From Microbacterium arabinogalactanolyticum (lineage in GTDB: Bacteria > Actinomycetota > Actinomycetes > Actinomycetales > Microbacteriaceae), in assembly GCF_030268005.1 (NCBI RefSeq), contig NZ_BRZC01000007.1:728694-792693 (forward strand): a stretch of 64,000 nt of DNA, read 5' to 3'. The notes under the pieces are model-generated. The model was not told the origin of the DNA, searched no databases, and saw nothing but the letters and a program-made list of their open reading frames with translations. The position numbers were made by a program, and so were the translations under genes. Shown here in pieces: positions 42,593-53,162 of this stretch (positions are counted from its first letter, which is position 1; each line of letters begins with the position of its first letter).

Positions 42593-43929
42593 CCCCCGGT
42601 GGTCTCAGGCTTCAGGCCGGCCTCGAGCACGGCATCCGGCAGCACGCCGGCGGCATCCGCCACGGCACGCACGTCGGCCTCGGCCTGCTCGACCACGCCG
42701 GCATCGACCTTCTTCTGCTGACGATGGCGCAGTCGCCCCAGCGTCGCGTCGTACGCCCCCGCGATCACCGCGACGCGCAGCGGCTCCGTCAGCAGCACCG
42801 GCACCAGGGAAACCAGCGGGAGCGCGATGCCCCAGAACACCAGTTCGTGCGGTCCGACCAGGCGCACGGCGCCGTACTGCAGGTAGGTCTCCAGGGTCTT
42901 CACCGCGACATGGAGCAGCGCGTAGGAGGCGATCAGCACGGGACCCGCCCGCCACATCAGCAGCAGCGCGCGCCCGATCGGCACGAAGCGCGAGCCGAGC
43001 TCGTCGCCGAGGTCCTTCAGCCGTCGCATGATCGGGTTCGGCACCACGGCGGCGTGCTCGCGCAGGTTCGCCAGCAGCTCGTTCTCTATGCGCAGCTTCT
43101 CGGCGACGATCGCCTGCCCGTAGACCACGCCGCCGACCGTGAGCCAGGCCAGCGGGGCCAGCAGGATGGGCCCTGCCTCTCCGAGCAGCCAGCCGATGCC
43201 GTCCCAGGCCCAGCGCAGCGGGGCGACGGCATCCAGCACGTTCTCGCGCACCTGTTCCAGCCACGCCATCGCGGCACGGGTGTCCACCCAGGCCTTCACT
43301 CGGTCGGTGATGTCGCCGATCACGATCACCGAGAAGAACACCCAGACCACCTCGAGGTACACCGCGATCAGCGACACCCAGCCGGGGATGCGCTGCTGCC
43401 ACTTCGTCCACGCCCAGCGGGCGGCGAAAGCGACCACGATGATCGCGATCGTCCACACGTTCAGCGGCAGGTTCAGCACCGTGTCGTCGGTGCTCAGTCT
43501 CTGACCCGGGGCCAACGCAGCCTGGAAGATGATGTCCGTGCGCTCGTGCAGGGCGCGCGCGGAGTACGCCACCACGTCATCCCTCAGCAGTCCCTGCCCC
43601 CAGTACACGGCGAGGAAGGGCAGGATGCCCGCGAGCAGCGCGGTGAGGAATGTCTTGCGCCGATCGGCGGCCGACTCCGGCAGCGGGGCGATCCCGTTGA
43701 GTTCGCGCAGTCCATCCCGCAGCACCAGGAACATCGCGACGTAGCTGATCAGCCGCGCGAGGATCGCGATCGGGAGGATGAGGAAGCCCACCGTGGCGGA
43801 ATGCGCGCCGACGATTCCGGCGACCTGCACGATGACGTAGTGCACGGCGATACCGCCGAGGTACCACGCGAGCATCGCGGGCCAGTGCCGGGCCAGCGTG
43901 CGCCCGGCCGTGACGAGGATCGCCTTCAC
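42475..43929 (-). CDS. Polytopic membrane protein of unknown function
   Basis: 484 residues with about eight hydrophobic segments (for example GFLILPIAILARLISYVAMF, PGWVSLIAVYLEVVWVFFSV, LLLMWRAGPVLIASYALLHV) and long amphipathic loops. The C-terminal about 60 residues are hydrophilic and Ser/Thr/Asn-rich where the gene overlaps the convergent operon by 118 bp. The GTG start at 43929 has TAGCGT 6 nt upstream, so it is leaderless. No family was recognised. Its position facing the three anchored proteins suggests a functional relation, which is inferred only from place. Confidence 0.72.
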   Translation of the reverse strand: MKAILVTAGRTLARHWPAMLAWYLGGIAVHYVIVQVAGIVGAHSATVGFLILPIAILARLISYVAMFLVLRDGLRELNGIAPLPESAADRRKTFLTALLAGILPFLAVYWGQGLLRDDVVAYSARALHERTDIIFQAALAPGQRLSTDDTVLNLPLNVWTIAIIVVAFAARWAWTKWQQRIPGWVSLIAVYLEVVWVFFSVIVIGDITDRVKAWVDTRAAMAWLEQVRENVLDAVAPLRWAWDGIGWLLGEAGPILLAPLAWLTVGGVVYGQAIVAEKLRIENELLANLREHAAVVPNPIMRRLKDLGDELGSRFVPIGRALLLMWRAGPVLIASYALLHVAVKTLETYLQYGAVRLVGPHELVFWGIALPLVSLVPVLLTEPLRVAVIAGAYDATLGRLRHRQQKKVDAGVVEQAEADVRAVADAAGVLPDAVLEAGLKPETTGGQGSMENLTNRPSPRGSTSSQNGPVTSSGTTNPTVSENG

Positions 43930-43967
43930 GGCATCACGCTATCGCGAGTCGTGGAGCGGGCGCGTGC

Positions 43968-45131
43968 TCAGCGCCACTCCCAGCTGTCCAGGAGCTGCTG
44001 CAGCTGCTCCTCGCCGTTCGAGTAAGGAGTGGTGATGCTGATCAGGAACAGCTTGCGCTGGTCGCCCCCGATGTCGTACGGCTGGGGCGAGAACGTGGTC
44101 AGGACCACCTTCATCTGCGTCTCGGCCACATCGCTGTCGATGCGCGTGATGTTCGCCGGCACGCCACCGAGCGTGGTCTCCTCGTGCAGGCTCGAGATCG
44201 TGCCGCCGACCGTGCTCAGGTAGGGCTTCTCCAGGGCATCCACCGTCGCGCTCAGGTCGGCGCCGTCGGAGTACTGGGCGGCCGTGGCCGAGCTGACCGG
44301 CTCCACCGTGATCTGCCCGGCGGTCTCGCCGTAGCCGGTGGGGACGAAGTTGCCGCTCTCGTCGTACTCGCCCCACAGCTCGAGCTGGCCGTAGCAGTTG
44401 CCTGCCTCCTCCGCCGAGATGTTGTCGGTGAAGTGCTTCGGACCGTCGTAGCTCCAGCACGGCGTCTCGATGAGCTGGCCGGACACCGCCGCGGCCTCGG
44501 CCTCGTCGAAGGCGCCGTCGTCGGGGGCGGCCGAGGGCGTCTCGACGGACCAGGGATCGGAGGAGCTGCTCGACGTGTCGTTCCACGGCGCGACGACGAA
44601 GATCATGGTCGTCATGAATGCGCCGAAAAGCAGCGCGATGCCGGCGAGGATCGTGCCGATGATGCCGAGCACCTTGCCCCTGCCGCTGCGGATCGCGAGG
44701 ATGCTGAGCACGAGCCCGACGAGCGCGAGGACGACTCCGACGATCGGGATCCAGCCGCTCAGGAAGGCGACGCCCGAGACGATGATCGCGGCGATCGCGA
44801 GTCCGCCGACGCCGGGGTTCGGGAGCTGTCCGGGGGCCGCGCCGTATCCCGGGTAGGAAGTGACGGGATAGCCCTGCGGGCTGTAGGCGGGCTGCTGCGC
44901 GTAGCCGACGTAGGGCGGCTGCTGCGGTGCCTGCGGCTGACCGGGCTGGGGCGCGCCATAGCCGGGCTGCGCGTAACCGGGCTGCGGCTGGCCGGGCTGC
45001 GGCTGATACGTCGGCTGCTGAGGAGCCGGCGGCTGGTTCACCGGCGGAACCGCGCCCGGAGGCTGGTACTGCGGCGGGACAGGCGGCTGCTGCGGCTGCG
45101 CGGGCTCGCCCGCGTTCGGATCGTACGACAT
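43968..45131 (-). CDS. Pro/Gln-rich membrane protein with DUF4190-like segment
   Basis: 387 residues. Residues about 1-105 are a low-complexity Pro/Gln/Tyr-rich domain (repeats of the PQPGQPQPGY type). They are followed by two or three membrane helices resembling DUF4190 (GGLAIAAIIVSGVAFLSGWI, GVVLALVGLVLSILAIRSGR), then an outer domain with two Cys (ETPCWSYDGP and EAGNCYGQLELWGEY) that may bind a ligand. GAGGGGGA precedes the ATG. Such proteins are common in actinobacteria with unknown roles, possibly envelope sensing. Confidence 0.75.
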   Translation of the reverse strand: MSYDPNAGEPAQPQQPPVPPQYQPPGAVPPVNQPPAPQQPTYQPQPGQPQPGYAQPGYGAPQPGQPQAPQQPPYVGYAQQPAYSPQGYPVTSYPGYGAAPGQLPNPGVGGLAIAAIIVSGVAFLSGWIPIVGVVLALVGLVLSILAIRSGRGKVLGIIGTILAGIALLFGAFMTTMIFVVAPWNDTSSSSSDPWSVETPSAAPDDGAFDEAEAAAVSGQLIETPCWSYDGPKHFTDNISAEEAGNCYGQLELWGEYDESGNFVPTGYGETAGQITVEPVSSATAAQYSDGADLSATVDALEKPYLSTVGGTISSLHEETTLGGVPANITRIDSDVAETQMKVVLTTFSPQPYDIGGDQRKLFLISITTPYSNGEEQLQQLLDSWEWR

Positions 45132-45194
45132 GATTCCCCCTCGATGACGCCTCTCAGCTTAGAGGGGACGGTCCGCCCTCCGGGGGCGTGAGGC

Positions 45195-45761
45195 TCATCT
45201 CCAGATGCTGGGCGCCGGCTTCCTCGTCGGGGGCAGAGCGGATGCCGTTGCCCAGTCGTGGATCCAGTCGTCGATGTCGGGCACCCCGGCGGGGGTGCCG
45301 ACTGCGGCGAACAGCTCGTCGTGGCCCACCGTGCCGCCGGAGCGGCGCATCATCCGGGCCCGCACGATGACCCGCGCGTACACCTCGCCGTCGACGACCG
45401 CGCGGTGCTCCATGAACACCGCCTTCTCGTCGTGACCGATGAAGCGGGACTCGACGTCGAACCGCTGCCACAGCTGCAGCGACTTGCGGAAGGTGACCGT
45501 CTCGCTGGAGACCACGGCGTACCAGCCGCGCTCCTTCATGGCGTCGAACAGCCCGGTGCGGATGAGCAGGTCCCAGCGTCCCAGGTCGAACAGCGACAGG
45601 TACCGGCCGTTGTTCATGTGCCGCAGGATGTCGATGTCCGTCGGGAGGGTGGTGAGGCGGATGCGGCCGACCTCGGCGGAGTCCAGCGTGCGTCCCCGAC
45701 GCACGCGGCTCCGCGCCTGAAGGATGACGAGGAGGGTGCGCCAGATCACATTCACGAGCAT
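45195..45761 (-). CDS. Hot-dog fold thioesterase-like protein (THEM6/4HBT group)
   Basis: 188-residue protein with IRLTTLPTDIDILRHMNNGR, then YLSLFDLGRWDLLIRTGLFD and FVDGEV-like strands, matching acyl-CoA thioesterases of the THEM6-like hot-dog group. The MNNGRYLSLFDLGR block contains the conserved substrate-binding Asn and Asp. The N-terminal LVNVIWRTLLVILQARSRV stretch is hydrophobic and could attach it to the membrane. TAGCTA 6 nt before the ATG suggests a leaderless transcript. The acyl substrate is unknown. Confidence 0.8.
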   Translation of the reverse strand: MLVNVIWRTLLVILQARSRVRRGRTLDSAEVGRIRLTTLPTDIDILRHMNNGRYLSLFDLGRWDLLIRTGLFDAMKERGWYAVVSSETVTFRKSLQLWQRFDVESRFIGHDEKAVFMEHRAVVDGEVYARVIVRARMMRRSGGTVGHDELFAAVGTPAGVPDIDDWIHDWATASALPPTRKPAPSIWR

Positions 45762-45862
45762 CGACAGTAGCTATCGGCAACCACTGCCGCAATCCGGTTG
45801 TCGGATGACGACATACGCGTCATGCACGGTCCACTCGATTTCACCTGCCGCGAAAGCGCGCG

Positions 45863-45868
45863 TAGAGT
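45863..45868 (+). promoter_or_regulatory. -10 box, leaderless start of GNAT gene
   Basis: TAGAGT, 6 nt, then the ATG at 45875. Confidence 0.5.
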
Positions 45869-45874
45869 CGCGGC

Positions 45875-46381
45875 ATGAGCGCCGAAGCCCAGCCCGAGAT
45901 CATCGTCCGTCCGGTCCGCGATGCGGATGCGGAGGCCCTGGGTCGCGTGCACGCGCAGTCGTGGCACGAGACCTACGACCACCTGATCAGCAAGGCCGCA
46001 CTGGAGCGGATCTCCCCCAAGCGCCTCGCGGAGCTGTGGGTGAACTGGGCCCGCCAGGGCGAGGACTTCAAGATGAGCGCCGCGCTCGTCGACGGCGAGA
46101 TCGTGGGCTTCGTGGGCTCCGGCCCCGCCCGCGACAAGGATGCACCGTCGCTGCGCGAGCTGTACTTCATCTACCTGCTCGATGCGTGGCACGGCACCGG
46201 CATCGGCCAGAAGCTGTTCGACGCCGCCGTCGACAAGGACGAGTCCCTGTACCTGTGGGTCGCCGAGGACAACCCCCGTGCGCACCGCTTCTACGAGCGC
46301 AACGGCTTCACCCTCGACGGCGCCGCTCACACCGAGCCGTTCCTGGGCGAGACCCTCACCGAGGTGCGCTTCGTGCGCTGA
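45875..46381 (+). CDS. GNAT family N-acetyltransferase
   Basis: 168-residue acetyltransferase. It has IIVRPVRDADAEALGRVHAQ, SWHETYDHLISKAALERISP, the acetyl-CoA loop region LYFIYLLDAWHGTGIGQKLF and the closing NPRAHRFYERNGFTLDG. It resembles the GNAT gene after galE in layout, and both have the SWxxxY N-terminal helix of a common subgroup. The substrate is unknown. It stands alone with its own promoter and a strong terminator. Confidence 0.87.
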   Translation: MSAEAQPEIIVRPVRDADAEALGRVHAQSWHETYDHLISKAALERISPKRLAELWVNWARQGEDFKMSAALVDGEIVGFVGSGPARDKDAPSLRELYFIYLLDAWHGTGIGQKLFDAAVDKDESLYLWVAEDNPRAHRFYERNGFTLDGAAHTEPFLGETLTEVRFVR

Positions 46382-46394
46382 GCGTGACTGCGTG

Positions 46395-46430
46395 AGTGCG
46401 GCCCTCCCGGATCTCCGGGAGGGCCGCACT
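46395..46430. terminator. Strong bidirectional terminator between GNAT and pntB
   Basis: Perfect 16-bp stem AGTGCGGCCCTCCCGG (46395-46410) with CCGGGAGGGCCGCACT (46415-46430), a 4-nt ATCT loop and GTCTTT after it. It sits 13 bp from both convergent stops. Confidence 0.9.
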
Positions 46431-46443
46431 GTCTTTCCGTCCG

Positions 46444-47844
46444 TCACAGCGCGTGGATGATGTCCTCCACCCGCTCCTTGGCGTCACCGAACAGCATCTG
46501 CGCGTTCTCCCGGAAGAACAGCGGGTTCTGCACGCCCGCGTACCCCGCGGCCATCGAGCGCTTGAACACGATCACGTTCTCGGCCTCCCACACCTTGAGC
46601 ACGGGCATCCCCGCGATCGGGCTGCCCGGGTCCTCGGCCGCCGCCGGGTTCACGGTGTCGTTCGCGCCGATCACCAGGACGACGCTCGTCGAGGCGAAGT
46701 CGTCGTTGATCTCGTCCATGCCCAGCACGATGTCGTACGGCACCTTCGCCTCGGCCAGAAGCACGTTCATGTGGCCGGGCAGGCGACCGGCGACCGGGTG
46801 GATGCCGAAACGCACGTCCACGCCGCGCTCGCGCAGACGGGCGACCAGGTCGGCGACCGGATACTGCGCCTGCGCCACGGCCATGCCGTAGCCCGGGGTG
46901 ATGATCACGCTGGACGCGCTCTCGAGCATCGCGGCGGCGGACTCGGCGGTGAGCTCGCGGTACTCGCCGAAGTCCTCGTCGCTCGAGGCGGATGCCACGA
47001 TCCCGAACCCGCCCGCGATCACCGAGATGAACGACCGGTTCATGGCCTTGCACATGATGTACGACAGGTAGGCACCCGAGGAGCCCACCAGCGCACCGGT
47101 CACGATCAGCAGGTCGTTGTTCAGGAGGAAGCCGGCCGCGGCCGCCGCCCACCCGGAGTAGCTGTTCAGCATCGAGACGACCACGGGCATGTCGCCGCCG
47201 CCGATCGAGGCCACCAGGTGCCAGCCGAGCGCGAACGAGAGCAGGGTGACGGCGATCAGCAGCCAGAGCTGCTGGTCCATCACGAACCAGACCGTGAGCA
47301 CGAGGAACAGCACCAGGGCGCCGATGTTCAGGGCATTCTTGCCCGGCAGCACGAGCGGGCGCGACGAGATCTTCGCGGACAGCTTCAGATAGGCGACGAT
47401 CGACCCGGTGAAGGTCACGCCGCCGATGAAGATGCCGATGAACACCTCGGCGTTGTGGATGCCGACCAGGTTCTCCGCGATGGGCTCGTGCGCCAGATAC
47501 CCGTTCCAGCCGACCAGCACGGCCGCGATTCCCACGAAGCTGTGCAGCATGGCGATCAGCTCGGGCATCTGGGTCATCTGCACGACCTTGGCGCGCCACA
47601 GCCCGATGGCGGCGCCGACGAGCACGCCCGCGGCCATCAGGGTGAGCCCGAGCGCGGAGCCCGCACCGCCCCAGGCATCCGCGACCGTGAGGGCGAGGGT
47701 CGACAGCAGAGCGATGGCCATGCCGACGATGCCGTAGATCACGCCCGCGCGGGCGGTCTCATGGCGGCTGAGCCCGGCGAGGCTCAGGATGAACAGCAGG
47801 GCGGCGACGATGTAGGCGCCGCCGGCGATGGCGTCGACGGTCAC
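46444..47844 (-). CDS. pntB: NAD(P) transhydrogenase subunit beta
   Basis: 466-residue subunit of the proton-translocating transhydrogenase. About nine membrane helices fill residues 1-280. The NADP-binding domain follows, with [40 protein letters not shown] and [20 protein letters not shown], all standard for PntB. It uses the proton gradient to pass hydride from NADH to NADP+, giving NADPH. Its start overlaps the pntA stop by ATGA. It ends just before the strong terminator at 46395. Confidence 0.95.
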   Translation of the reverse strand: MTVDAIAGGAYIVAALLFILSLAGLSRHETARAGVIYGIVGMAIALLSTLALTVADAWGGAGSALGLTLMAAGVLVGAAIGLWRAKVVQMTQMPELIAMLHSFVGIAAVLVGWNGYLAHEPIAENLVGIHNAEVFIGIFIGGVTFTGSIVAYLKLSAKISSRPLVLPGKNALNIGALVLFLVLTVWFVMDQQLWLLIAVTLLSFALGWHLVASIGGGDMPVVVSMLNSYSGWAAAAAGFLLNNDLLIVTGALVGSSGAYLSYIMCKAMNRSFISVIAGGFGIVASASSDEDFGEYRELTAESAAAMLESASSVIITPGYGMAVAQAQYPVADLVARLRERGVDVRFGIHPVAGRLPGHMNVLLAEAKVPYDIVLGMDEINDDFASTSVVLVIGANDTVNPAAAEDPGSPIAGMPVLKVWEAENVIVFKRSMAAGYAGVQNPLFFRENAQMLFGDAKERVEDIIHAL

Positions 47845-49379
47845 TTGCTTCCGCCCTTCATGAACATGCTGAGCATTCGGCGGGTCACGGCGAAGCCGCC
47901 GAAGATGTTGATGCTGGCGACCAGCACGGCGACCGCGGCGATCACCTGCACGACGGGATTCGCGGCCGTGATCTGCAGCATGGCGCCGACGATGATCACG
48001 CCCGAGATGGCGTTCGTGACCGACATGAGCGGCGTGTGCAGTGCGTGGTGCACCTTGCCGATCACGTAGAAGCCGATCACGACCGAGAGCATGAGCACGG
48101 TGAAATGCTGCGGCAGCGGGGCGGGCGCGAAGACGTTCACGAGGAACAGTGCCGCGATGCCGGCGACGATCAGGCCCACCTTCTTCCCCACCGACAGCGG
48201 CTGCTTGGCGGGGACCTCCGCGGCCGCCTCAGCGGGAGCGGATGCCGGTGCCGCGGCGACCTGCACGGCGGGCGGCGGCCAGGTGACCTCGCCATCGCGC
48301 ACGACCGTGACCGAGCGCTGCACGACGTCGTCGAAGTCGATCGTGAGCGCCCCGTCCTTGTTCGGCGTGAGGAGGGCGACCAGGTTCGCGACGTTGGTGC
48401 CGTACAGCTGGGATGCCTGCGCGGACAGACGCGAGGCGAGGTCGGTGTAGCCCAGGATGATCACGCCGTTGTCGGTGACGGTCCTCTCCCCCGCGACAGA
48501 GCCCTCGACGTTGCCGCCCTGGCCTGCGGCCATGTCGACGATCACGCTGCCCGGCTTCATCAGGGCGACGTCGGATGCCGTGATCAGGCGCGGCGCCGCG
48601 CGCCCCGGGATGAGGGCGGTGGTGATGATGATGTCGACGTCGGCGGCCTGCTCGGTGTAGATCTCGGCTGCGCGGCGGTTGTAGTCCTCGCTGGTGGCCT
48701 TTGCGTAGCCGTCGGTGGACTTCTCCACGGCGACGTCGACGGGCAGGTAGACGCCGCCGACCGACGTGACCTGATCGGCGACCTCGGCCCGCGGGTCCGT
48801 CGCCCGCACGATGGCGCCCAGGCGGGCGGCCGCGCCGATCGCGGCGAGACCGGCGACCCCGGCACCGGCGACGAGCACCTTGGCGGGCGGCACGTTGCCG
48901 GCGGCGGTGGCCTGGCCGGTGAAGAACCGGCCGAACTCGTGCGCGGCCTCGACAACGGCCCGGTAGCCGGAGATGTTCGCCATCGAGGTCAGCACGTCCA
49001 TCGACTGCGCGCGCGAGATGCGCGGTACGGCGTCCAGCGCGAGGGCGGTGACGCCGCGCGCGGCGAGCGCCTCGACCAGGTCCGGCCGCAGCGCCGGGGA
49101 CAGCAGGCCGACGAGCGTCGTCCCCGCGGAGAGCAGGCCGATCTCCGCATCCGTCGGCGGGTTCACCTTCAGCACGACGGCGCTGTGCCAGGCATCCGCC
49201 CGCGACACGATCGTCGCACCGGCGCGACGGTACTCCTCGTCCGAATACGAGGAGCGCGCGCCCGCGCGCTCCTCGACGGCCACGTCGTAGCCGAGTCTCA
49301 ACAGGTTCTGCACGGTGGCCGGGGTCGCGGCGACCCGCGCCTCATCCGGCCCCTCCTGCACGATTCCGATCTGCGTCAT
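47841..49379 (-). CDS. pntA: NAD(P) transhydrogenase subunit alpha
   Basis: 512-residue alpha subunit with both parts fused in one chain. The NAD-binding domain ([20 protein letters not shown], and [20 protein letters not shown]) is followed by an Ala/Pro linker and about four membrane helices ([20 protein letters not shown]). Some actinobacteria split this into two genes, but here it is fused. The start at 49379 has AAAGGATCG before it; an upstream GTG or ATG would add about 12 residues. With pntB it makes NADPH for biosynthesis. Confidence 0.94.
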   Translation of the reverse strand: MTQIGIVQEGPDEARVAATPATVQNLLRLGYDVAVEERAGARSSYSDEEYRRAGATIVSRADAWHSAVVLKVNPPTDAEIGLLSAGTTLVGLLSPALRPDLVEALAARGVTALALDAVPRISRAQSMDVLTSMANISGYRAVVEAAHEFGRFFTGQATAAGNVPPAKVLVAGAGVAGLAAIGAAARLGAIVRATDPRAEVADQVTSVGGVYLPVDVAVEKSTDGYAKATSEDYNRRAAEIYTEQAADVDIIITTALIPGRAAPRLITASDVALMKPGSVIVDMAAGQGGNVEGSVAGERTVTDNGVIILGYTDLASRLSAQASQLYGTNVANLVALLTPNKDGALTIDFDDVVQRSVTVVRDGEVTWPPPAVQVAAAPASAPAEAAAEVPAKQPLSVGKKVGLIVAGIAALFLVNVFAPAPLPQHFTVLMLSVVIGFYVIGKVHHALHTPLMSVTNAISGVIIVGAMLQITAANPVVQVIAAVAVLVASINIFGGFAVTRRMLSMFMKGGSK

Positions 49380-49481
49380 CGCGATCCTTTCGTCCGGCGT
49401 CCGCGCCGGATTCACGTTTCGCTCAGACTACTGATCGGGGTGGAAGAACTGTCCCACTTCTCGGACTGTGACCGCTCAAGA

Positions 49482-49517
49482 TCCGCCGTTCTTTACCTCG
49501 AAGAAAGACGGATGCGG
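49482..49517 (-). terminator. Hairpin after the cytochrome-b-like gene
   Basis: TCCGCCGTTCTTT (49482-49494) pairs with AAAGACGGATGCGGA (49503-49517), with small bulges and a loop of about 8 nt, four bases from the stop of the etf-linked gene. Confidence 0.45.
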
Positions 49518-49520
49518 AGC

Positions 49521-51281
49521 TCAGCGTCCGGACACCTGCCCGAACAGCTTCGCGATGGGAGCCAGCACCAGCGGACGCGCGGCGAACCAGCCGCCCACGA
49601 TCACGGCGATCGCCAGCACGAACACCCAGAACCCGGTCCAGTTCGCGGCGTACTCCACGCCGTCGACCGAGCCCATCGACGCGAACATGTGGTTCAGGTT
49701 GCGCAGCGCACCGGTCAGGAAGACCAGCGCGACGTGCACGACGATGAACGCCACGAAGTACAGCATCACGGGGAAGTGCACGGCGCGCGCCCACTCGATC
49801 GGGTACGCCTTCGACAGCTTCTCGGCCTTCTTGGGCCACAGGCCCGACATCCGGAAGCCGGTGATCGCCGCGAGCGGCGCCGCCAGGAACACGGTCGTGA
49901 AGTAGGCCAGCTGCTGCAGGCTGTTGTAGTTCACCCAGCCGTTGTCGGTGGGCCAGTCGAAGGAGACGTACTGCAGGCCCGCGGACAGCGCGTTCGGGAA
50001 GACCTCCCAGCTGGTGGGCACCAGGCGCAGCCAGTGCCCGGTGGTGAACAGCAGCACGACGAACACCACGCCGTTGATCATCCACAGCAGGTCGAGCGAC
50101 TGGTGGAACCACAGGGTCAGGCTGATCTTGCCCTTCGCGTTTCCCCTCGGCGTCCAGAACGCCGTGGGGCGCTTCTCGGTGCGCACGCGCAGGCCCGAGC
50201 GGATGATCAGCACCATCAGGAACATGTTGAAGAAGTGCTGCCAGCCCACCCACGGCGCGAAGCCGGGGGCGACGTCGACGTGATACTCCCCCGGGTAGGT
50301 GGTGAGGAAGTCCTGCATGAAGGGCGTGCTGAGGAACGTGCGCACCAGGAAGACGACCGACACCGCGAGCAGCCCGAGAGCCGCCAGGCCCAGCAGGCCG
50401 CCGATCGCCTGAGGCCATGTCGGTCGCAGCTTCGAGGGCTGCTCCTCGGGCTGGGCGACGTGGCGCGGAGCGGTGCCCGCCCAGACGGTGCGCGTGAAGG
50501 GCAGCGGCGTGGAGACGTCCGCTTTCGCGGATGCCACGGCGGCCGCCTTCCCGTCGACGACGGCGACCTGGCTCGCCGCGCCCGCTGCAGCCTCCTGGGT
50601 TGCAAGACCCGCCGAAGCGGTCTCCGCACTCACAGTCGCCACGGGTGCTTCTGCGACGCGTGCCACTCCGGCAGGTGGCCACGGGTCGCCGCCGGCGACG
50701 CGCGGGAGCCCGCGGCGCAGGGCGGCGCCGTCGGTCAGCACGGCGACGGGAACGTCGGATGCCGCGGACGGTGCGGCCTCGACCTTGGCGGCCACGAGTG
50801 TCGCCTGTGCCTCGACCGCACCGGATGCCGCCGACGGGACCGCTTGCTCACGCACGCTGCCGGTGCTGGCGGCGGGAAGCGGTGCACTCGCTGCGGCTGC
50901 GGCGGGGACAGCGGATGCCGGGGGCCACGCTTCGCCACCCGCGACGCGCGGGAGGCCACGACGCAGGGACGAGCCCGCTGCCGCTGCCGGGGCCGTCGCT
51001 GCCGGGACGGATGCCGCGGTCGCAGGTGCCTCGGCGGCAGGCGCAGCGACTGCACCGGAACCGGTCGAGGGAACCACCTGTTCGCGTGCACTGCCGGTGC
51101 TCTCGACGGGAAGCGGTGCGCTCGACGCCACGGCCGGCGTCTCGGCCGCAGCGAGTGCCGGCGCAGCATCGACGGCAGCGGCGGGCGCGACGGCATCCGC
51201 GGCCTCGAGCTCCGTGGCGGGAGGCCAGGGCTCGCCACCCTTCAGCCGCGGAAGGCCGCGGCGCAGCATCCGAGAAGCCAT
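49521..51281 (-). CDS. Cytochrome b/b6-like membrane protein with repetitive disordered N-terminus, etf-linked
   Basis: 586 residues. The first about 290 are Ala/Pro/Val-rich and disordered, and carry a 17-residue motif three times: [17 protein letters not shown] (6-22), [17 protein letters not shown] (106-122) and [17 protein letters not shown] (188-204), plus a second repeat (SAPLP..STGS.REQ.VPS) twice. The C-terminal half has four or five membrane segments with His in [30 protein letters not shown] (about 502) and IVVHVALVF (about 516), as expected for b-type heme ligation. It begins 2 bp after etfA, so it may take electrons from ETF to quinone or another carrier. That role is inferred. 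Confidence 0.8.
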   Translation of the reverse strand: MASRMLRRGLPRLKGGEPWPPATELEAADAVAPAAAVDAAPALAAAETPAVASSAPLPVESTGSAREQVVPSTGSGAVAAPAAEAPATAASVPAATAPAAAAGSSLRRGLPRVAGGEAWPPASAVPAAAAASAPLPAASTGSVREQAVPSAASGAVEAQATLVAAKVEAAPSAASDVPVAVLTDGAALRRGLPRVAGGDPWPPAGVARVAEAPVATVSAETASAGLATQEAAAGAASQVAVVDGKAAAVASAKADVSTPLPFTRTVWAGTAPRHVAQPEEQPSKLRPTWPQAIGGLLGLAALGLLAVSVVFLVRTFLSTPFMQDFLTTYPGEYHVDVAPGFAPWVGWQHFFNMFLMVLIIRSGLRVRTEKRPTAFWTPRGNAKGKISLTLWFHQSLDLLWMINGVVFVVLLFTTGHWLRLVPTSWEVFPNALSAGLQYVSFDWPTDNGWVNYNSLQQLAYFTTVFLAAPLAAITGFRMSGLWPKKAEKLSKAYPIEWARAVHFPVMLYFVAFIVVHVALVFLTGALRNLNHMFASMGSVDGVEYAANWTGFWVFVLAIAVIVGGWFAARPLVLAPIAKLFGQVSGR

Positions 51282-51283
51282 GG

Positions 51284-52258
51284 CTACTTCTTCCGTGCTT
51301 CGATCGCCTCGATCAGCTGCGGGACGATGGTGAACACGTCACCGACGATGCCGAAATCGGCGACGTCGAAGATCGGCGCCTCGCCGTCCTTGTTGATCGC
51401 GACGATGGTCTTGGCGGTCTGCATGCCGGCGCGGTGCTGGATCGCGCCGGAGATGCCGAGCGCGACGTACAGCTGCGGCGAGACCGAGACACCGGTCTGG
51501 CCGACCTGGTGCGCGTAGGGGATGTACCCGGCGTCGACAGCGGCGCGCGACGCGCCGACGGCGGCACCCAGGGCATCCGCCAGCTGCTCGACGAGCACGA
51601 ACTGCTCTTTGGACCCGAGTCCGCGACCACCGGAGACCACCTTGGCGGCTCCGCGCAGGTCGGGTCGCGACGAGGTCTTCTCCTCGGCGGCGACCTCACC
51701 GGCGGATGCCGCGGGTGCACCCGACGCGGTGACGGTCAGCGCCTCGGCGACGAGCGGCGCCGCCTCCGCGCGGGTGTCGACGGCGCCGAGGCGCACAGTG
51801 ATGACCGGGGCGCCGAAGGTGGGCGCCGAGTCGGACTGGAACGAGCCCCCGAACACCGAGTGGTGCGCCACCACGCCCTCGTCATCGCGCGAGACGCCGA
51901 CGGCGTCCACGGAGAGGGCCAGTCGCTCCCGCACGGCGAGGCGTCCTGCGACGTCACGTCCGGCGATCGAGTTGGAGATCAGCACGGCATCCGGACGCAC
52001 CTGCTGGTACGCCGCCTGCAGGGCGTCGACGATCGGGACGGTGAGCGCTGCGGCGTCGCCGTCGGCGGTGAGCACGACCTGCGCACCCATCCCCGCCACG
52101 GCCTCGGCCGCGACCGGCGAGCCGCCGACGACCAGCGCGACCGGGGCGCCGATGGACGATGCGGCGCCGATCAGCGCGGCGGTGCTGGGAAGCACCTCGC
52201 CGTCGGGCGCGACGTCGGCGAGGACGAGGATCGACTTCTCGGGGTAGCCCATGATCAC
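51284..52258 (-). CDS. etfA: Electron transfer flavoprotein subunit alpha
   Basis: 324-residue subunit. The C-terminal FAD-binding signature is present: [20 protein letters not shown], then [20 protein letters not shown] and [18 protein letters not shown]. It forms a heterodimer with EtfB and carries FAD. It collects electrons from acyl-CoA and amino-acid dehydrogenases, such as the acyl-CoA dehydrogenase at 60837-62024 in this window. It overlaps etfB by ATGA and precedes the cytochrome-b-like gene, forming one operon. Confidence 0.95.
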   Translation of the reverse strand: MIMGYPEKSILVLADVAPDGEVLPSTAALIGAASSIGAPVALVVGGSPVAAEAVAGMGAQVVLTADGDAAALTVPIVDALQAAYQQVRPDAVLISNSIAGRDVAGRLAVRERLALSVDAVGVSRDDEGVVAHHSVFGGSFQSDSAPTFGAPVITVRLGAVDTRAEAAPLVAEALTVTASGAPAASAGEVAAEEKTSSRPDLRGAAKVVSGGRGLGSKEQFVLVEQLADALGAAVGASRAAVDAGYIPYAHQVGQTGVSVSPQLYVALGISGAIQHRAGMQTAKTIVAINKDGEAPIFDVADFGIVGDVFTIVPQLIEAIEARKK

Positions 52259-53031
52259 ACCAGCCTGTTCTGCGCGAGGAACTCGACGAGCTGGGCGGCG
52301 GCATCGCCCTCGTCGACGATCTTGACCCCGGCCGCGCGCGGCGGCTTCTCGGAGACGGCGGTCATGATCGTGTGCGGGGTCTCAGCCGGGTCGGCCGAGA
52401 CGCCCAGGTCGGCGAGCGAGAGCACCTCGAGGGGCTTCTTCTTCGCCGCCATGATGCCCTTGAAGTTCGGGAAGCGCGCGTCGGGCAGCGCCTCGGTGAT
52501 GGAGATGACGGCGGGCAGCGCGGCCGTGACCTGCTGCGTGCCGGCGTCGCCGGAGCGCGTGCCGCTGATCTGTCCCTCGGCGATCTCCACCGCGCTGAGC
52601 GCGGTGGCCTGGGTGAAGCCGAGGTGCTCCGCGAGCATCGCGGGGATCACGCCACCGGAGCCGTCGGTGGACAGGTTGCCGGTGATCACGAGGTCGGGCT
52701 CGCCACGGCGGATCGCCGCAGCGAGAGTGGCGGCAGTGAGGACGAGGTCGGCGCCGCGCAGCTGCTCGTCGACGACGTGCACAGCGGATGCCGCGCCGAT
52801 CGCCAGCGCGCGACGGACGGATGCCGTCGCGGACTCGGGCGACATCGACAGGGCGACCACCTCGGTGCCGGCGTTCTTGTCGGCATAGGACAGAGCGACC
52901 TCGAGCGCGCGCTCGGTGATCTCGTCGAGGACCACGTCACCCGCCCCGCGATCGGCCAATCCCGTCTCGAGATCGAGCTTGCGGTCACCGTAGGTGTCGG
53001 GGACTTCCTTCACCAGGACGTAGATCTTCAT
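52255..53031 (-). CDS. etfB: Electron transfer flavoprotein subunit beta
   Basis: 258-residue subunit opening with [20 protein letters not shown] and containing [20 protein letters not shown], which corresponds to the AMP/adenine-binding and recognition regions. GAGGAGG precedes the ATG. It is the first gene of a three-gene operon (etfB, etfA, cytochrome-b-like). No ETF-quinone oxidoreductase is in view, so the third gene is a candidate for the acceptor role. Confidence 0.94.
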   Translation of the reverse strand: MKIYVLVKEVPDTYGDRKLDLETGLADRGAGDVVLDEITERALEVALSYADKNAGTEVVALSMSPESATASVRRALAIGAASAVHVVDEQLRGADLVLTAATLAAAIRRGEPDLVITGNLSTDGSGGVIPAMLAEHLGFTQATALSAVEIAEGQISGTRSGDAGTQQVTAALPAVISITEALPDARFPNFKGIMAAKKKPLEVLSLADLGVSADPAETPHTIMTAVSEKPPRAAGVKIVDEGDAAAQLVEFLAQNRLV

Positions 53032-53162
53032 CGAGCCTCCTCGCGCCTGTGTCGATTGTAGTCGGGCGCCTTCTGCCGCACCGATTCAGAGCCTGAAATC
53101 GGATGTCACTTCTTATGGTACTGAGTTCCGTCGCATGCTGCATCCCCGACGCCGCATGCGAC

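Noticed and set aside
48036..51518. 1160-aa open frame on the + strand over pntA and the etf operon
   Set aside because: Low-complexity Arg/His/Gly sequence antisense to three recognisable genes.
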